Assembly (NCBI GenBank): GCA_002418205.1
Contig: DIDP01000027.1
Span: 3,272 to 67,271, forward strand
Length of the DNA stretch: 64,000 nt
Source of the DNA: Anaerolineales bacterium UBA5797
GTDB lineage: Bacteria; Chloroflexota; Anaerolineae; Anaerolineales; Villigracilaceae
Direction: 5' to 3'
The stretch's first letter is position 1, and every line of letters begins with the position of its first letter. A model generated the notes under the pieces. It worked only from the letters and a program-made list of their open reading frames with translations, was not told the origin of the DNA and did no database searches. Position numbers and translations under genes: made by a program. This document shows positions 61,444 through 64,000 of this stretch, piece after piece.

Positions 61444-61469
61444 AAATCCGCCTCGTTCGAGGCGGACTT
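61444..61469. terminator. Bidirectional terminator between the regulator and SLH gene E
   Basis: TCCGCCTCG and CGAGGCGGA are perfect arms flanked by AAA and CTT. The sequence resembles the hairpin at 54149. Confidence 0.78.
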
Positions 61470-61486
61470 CGCTTTCAAGAATACAT

Positions 61487-63253
61487 TTACGGCAGATTGA
61501 ACGTCTTGACCAGGAAGACCGCCATCTGAGCGCGGGTCACTGACGTATCGGGACAGTAGTTGCCGCCGCCACAACCACCGGTGATGCCTTCGGCTGCCAA
61601 CTGCTCTATCCACTTGTCCGCCCAGTAACCGACCGGCACATCGGTGAACACCCCGGTGGCGGCAGGTGGATTGTAGGATACGCCATGCTTGGATTTCAGC
61701 AGGAAAACCGCCATCTGGGCACGGGTGACCGGGGTGTCGGGACAGAAGTTGCCGCCGCCACAGCCGCCCGTGATGCCTTCGGCAGCGAGTTGTTTGATCC
61801 AGGGAGCAGCCCAGTAGGAGGTGGGCACATCGGCGAAGCCGGTGCTTGATCCAACCGCGGGTGGACTGTAGGATGAACCGTGCACCCCTTTGAGCAGGAA
61901 GACCGCCATCTGGGCGCGGGTGACGGTGCTGTCAGGACAGTAGTTGAGCGGACTGGTGGTGCAGCCACCCGTGATCCCGGCATTGTACAGGCGCTCGATA
62001 TATTGCCATGCCCAGTAAGTGGTATTCACATCCTGAAAGGTAGGTAATAGCTGCCATATTTCCCCACCATCAATTGTATTTGCTGTTCCGACGAATAATT
62101 GGTTATTAAAAGTAGCTATTCCGCTATCCCAAAAGGGCCCCAGATTATTACTGTCTCCAAATCCGTTAAATACAATGTGTTTCCAATTTGTGCCGTTCGC
62201 TGTGCGCCAAACTGCCAAGCCGCTTTGTCGATTGTAGGTTACTGTGTAAAGTTGTCCTGTAAAAACAGCGAACGCACCAATATAGCGGTTTTGTATTTCA
62301 CCAAAGCCGTCATCCATAATCAGTTGCCAATCAGACACATCATCACAACCGGACACCTGTGAACAGCGCCAAATTTGTCCACCAATATAAGTCTGCGTGG
62401 CAGAGTCCCAACGCCCAGTGCCCGCATAGAGGTAATCATTGAATGACTCAAGTCCTGAAATGGTATCAGTCTTAATATCTCCGAAGCCATCAGATACGCG
62501 TGTCCAGTCTGAACCATTGGTGGAACGCCATATTTCGGCTCCTGTCGCATTGCCACTCCCATCTCGACTCCTTGTTCCAGCATAGAGTGCGCCATTAAAC
62601 ACTTCCATTGTAACTATGCCTCGATTGCTGGCTTCGCCAAAGCCGTTGGATACCACCTTTGTCCAACTGCCACTCTCCCCGCTACTGGAGCGCCAGATTT
62701 CAGCACCATCTGTATCCGAATAGCTCCAGGTGCCAGCATAGATTTGGTTTTTGAATACCACGAAGCGCATAACCTCGCTGTTGGTTGGATCACCAAATCC
62801 ATTACTAACCACCTGTTCCCAGCTAGAACCATCGCTGCTCCGCCAAACTTGTCCGCCATTGAGATAGTAGGGGGAAGTAAGCGTTCCATTCCACGTGCCG
62901 GCATACAACATCCCATTGAACTCAATAAGATGATCGATACCTAAATTTGTAACATCCCCAAACCCGTTGGTCATGACGGCATTCCAGTTTCCAGAGGTAT
63001 CCATTCGCCACAATTGAGCGCCAGTGCCTCCAGTATTGAAAGCGCCAGCATACAAATAACCACCGAAAGGAAACAGGGCAGTGATAATTTCATTATTTTG
63101 GTTCCCAAATCCATTAACGTTCACCTGCTCCCAATTCGGGACATCAAGTGCGGATTGCGACTGTAGTTCCTCTGCCTGCGTTCGCGTTGAACTGAATAAC
63201 AGGCTGAATAGCACCAATAATGACAATAGATTGAATTTTGCTTTCTGATTCAT
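61487..63253 (-). CDS. Secreted propeller-like protein with three SLH repeats (SLH gene E)
   Basis: 588 residues; TAAGGAGTAAATC before ATG. Signal peptide (LLSLLVLFSLLFSSTRTQA). About six repeats with WRSSDGSSWEQVVSNGFGD and FNGMLYAGTW motifs, a sialidase-like or exo-alpha propeller pattern. SLH triplet: WAWQYIERLYNAGITGGC, YWAAPWIKQLAAEGITGGC, YWADKWIEQLAAEGITGGC; ends VKTFNLP. Each SLH repeat keeps two Cys. Ligand unknown. It is a likely surface-anchored binding protein, not an enzyme, as no catalytic signature is seen. Confidence 0.9.
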   Translation of the reverse strand: MNQKAKFNLLSLLVLFSLLFSSTRTQAEELQSQSALDVPNWEQVNVNGFGNQNNEIITALFPFGGYLYAGAFNTGGTGAQLWRMDTSGNWNAVMTNGFGDVTNLGIDHLIEFNGMLYAGTWNGTLTSPYYLNGGQVWRSSDGSSWEQVVSNGFGDPTNSEVMRFVVFKNQIYAGTWSYSDTDGAEIWRSSSGESGSWTKVVSNGFGEASNRGIVTMEVFNGALYAGTRSRDGSGNATGAEIWRSTNGSDWTRVSDGFGDIKTDTISGLESFNDYLYAGTGRWDSATQTYIGGQIWRCSQVSGCDDVSDWQLIMDDGFGEIQNRYIGAFAVFTGQLYTVTYNRQSGLAVWRTANGTNWKHIVFNGFGDSNNLGPFWDSGIATFNNQLFVGTANTIDGGEIWQLLPTFQDVNTTYWAWQYIERLYNAGITGGCTTSPLNYCPDSTVTRAQMAVFLLKGVHGSSYSPPAVGSSTGFADVPTSYWAAPWIKQLAAEGITGGCGGGNFCPDTPVTRAQMAVFLLKSKHGVSYNPPAATGVFTDVPVGYWADKWIEQLAAEGITGGCGGGNYCPDTSVTRAQMAVFLVKTFNLP

Positions 63254-63307
63254 GATTTACTCCTTATGGCTTATGGATGAGACAATGAACAGAACATATG
63301 AGACCAC

Positions 63308-63337
63308 AAACCGGCCACTTATTTATGTGGCCGGTTT
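63308..63337 (-). terminator. Terminator after SLH gene F
   Basis: AAACCGGCCAC and GTGGCCGGTTT, perfect arms over 8 nt, followed by TGTGG on the minus strand (weak T-tract). Confidence 0.78.
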
Positions 63338-63349
63338 ATGAAGGTCAAA

Positions 63350-64000
63350 TTATGGAAGCCCAAATGTTTTTACTAAGAAGACGGCCATCTGGGCGCGGGT
63401 GACGGGGGTGTCGGGGCAGTAGTTGCCGCCCCCACAACCGCCGGTGATGCCTTCGGCAGCCAACTGCTCGATCCACTTATCCGCCCAATACCCGAGGGGC
63501 ACATCTGCAAAAACACCAGTCGCGGCGGGAGGGCTGTAAGCCACTCCGTGCTTGGACTTCAGGAGGAAGACAGCCATCTGGGCACGCGTGACCGGGCTGT
63601 CGGGACAGAAGTTGCCACCGCCACAGCCGCCCGTGACTCCTTCGGCGGCGAGCTGTTTGATCCAGGGAGCAGCCCAGTAGGAGGTGGGAACGTCGGCGAA
63701 GCCGGTGCTGCCTCCCACAGCCGGTGGAGAGTAGCTCGAACCATGGATGCCTTTGAGCAGGAAGACCGCCATCTGGGCGCGGGTGACGGTGCTATCAGGG
63801 CAGTAGTTGAGGGGACTGGCTGAACATCCGCCGGTGACGCCCGAATTGTACAGGCGCTCGATGAAGCTCCATGCCCAATACGTTGATGGAACATCCATAA
63901 AAATGGGGGCTTTGCTAATGGAAAGTGTGTATCCGCCGGTCTGTCCATCGCCGGCATAGGCAAAGACCGTGTTCGAGCCGCTGGCTGTCAAAGTGCAGTT
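63350..64000 (-). CDS. SLH-repeat protein, C-terminal part (SLH gene F, cut by window edge)
   Basis: The minus-strand frame is open through the right window edge, so the start and N-terminal module are outside. Visible are the end of a domain (GSNTVFAYAGDGQTGGYTLSI) and three SLH repeats: YWAWSFIERLYNSGVTGGC, YWAAPWIKQLAAEGVTGGC and YWADKWIEQLAAEGITGGC, with the paired Cys. It ends VKTFGLP. The triplet is closest to genes D and E. Confidence 0.9.
   Translation of the reverse strand, partial: NCTLTASGSNTVFAYAGDGQTGGYTLSISKAPIFMDVPSTYWAWSFIERLYNSGVTGGCSASPLNYCPDSTVTRAQMAVFLLKGIHGSSYSPPAVGGSTGFADVPTSYWAAPWIKQLAAEGVTGGCGGGNFCPDSPVTRAQMAVFLLKSKHGVAYSPPAATGVFADVPLGYWADKWIEQLAAEGITGGCGGGNYCPDTPVTRAQMAVFLVKTFGLP

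Noticed and set aside
48289..64000. Mobile element or prophage origin of the SLH array
   Set aside because: No transposase, integrase, att-like direct repeats or phage genes are visible; paralogous duplication explains the repeats.

Overview
The window looks like a chromosomal piece of a Chloroflexota bacterium, most likely class Anaerolineae. This is inferred from gene content and not from a marker-gene search. The pointers are a row of large secreted proteins with cysteine-paired S-layer homology (SLH) repeats, a CASTOR/POLLUX-type channel, a SpoIIE phosphatase carrying a DksA-type zinc ribbon, an XRE/NB-ARC/TPR regulator, moderate GC content and short palindromic intergenic elements.

Layout. 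1-1180 (minus): 5' part of thrS behind a T-box riboswitch and a Thr-rich mini-ORF, with tRNA-Val(GAC) upstream. 1213-6517: SpoIIE phosphatase, sortase, small membrane protein, class V aminotransferase, MazEF-like toxin-antitoxin pair with a textbook promoter/operator, and a TrmA/RlmD-type RNA methyltransferase. 6564-12672: membrane protein, anti-sigma and ECF sigma pair, CASTOR/POLLUX-like channel, UPF0173 hydrolase and small membrane proteins. 12747-20808 (minus): Ser/Thr kinase, alpha/alpha-toroid protein, ABC-F ATPase, APH-like phosphotransferase, ProC and a D-Ala-D-Ala-ligase-like ATP-grasp enzyme. 21208-24341: SIS-domain sugar-phosphate enzyme, GNAT acetyltransferase and GH4 glycosidase.

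24450-32129 (minus) reads as one operon starting at a consensus promoter overlapped by a palindromic operator. Its order is TetR regulator, short-chain dehydrogenase, alpha/beta hydrolase, two FtsX/MacB-type permeases, an ABC ATPase and two HlyD-like adaptors. This suggests a regulated export system coupled to two modifying enzymes. 32157-38922 holds an internally duplicated membrane protein, a large secreted ExeM-like nuclease, a hydroxypyruvate/glyoxylate reductase and a divergent glycerate kinase. With the aminotransferase at 3511, the last two could route serine or glyoxylate to 2-phosphoglycerate. 39199-42245 is a sugar ABC importer without its own ATPase.

42251-48165 is a glycan gene group: polytopic GT39-like protein, WecA/MraY-like phosphosugar transferase and two GT4 glycosyltransferases. 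It runs directly into 48289-64000, where six minus-strand genes each join a different N-terminal repeat module (beta-helix, FG-GAP-like tandem repeats, ELWxxDGT, SBBP, another propeller) to nearly the same C-terminal triplet of SLH repeats. An XRE/NB-ARC/TPR regulator sits inside this array on the plus strand, divergent from one of them. The reading offered here, as inference, is a surface-display locus: the glycan genes may make the wall polymer that SLH domains bind, and the adhesin-like N-termini are interchangeable on a conserved anchor that recombines between copies.

Several promoters have a TATAAT-like -10 box only 6-9 nt before the start codon, so leaderless mRNAs are likely for some genes.
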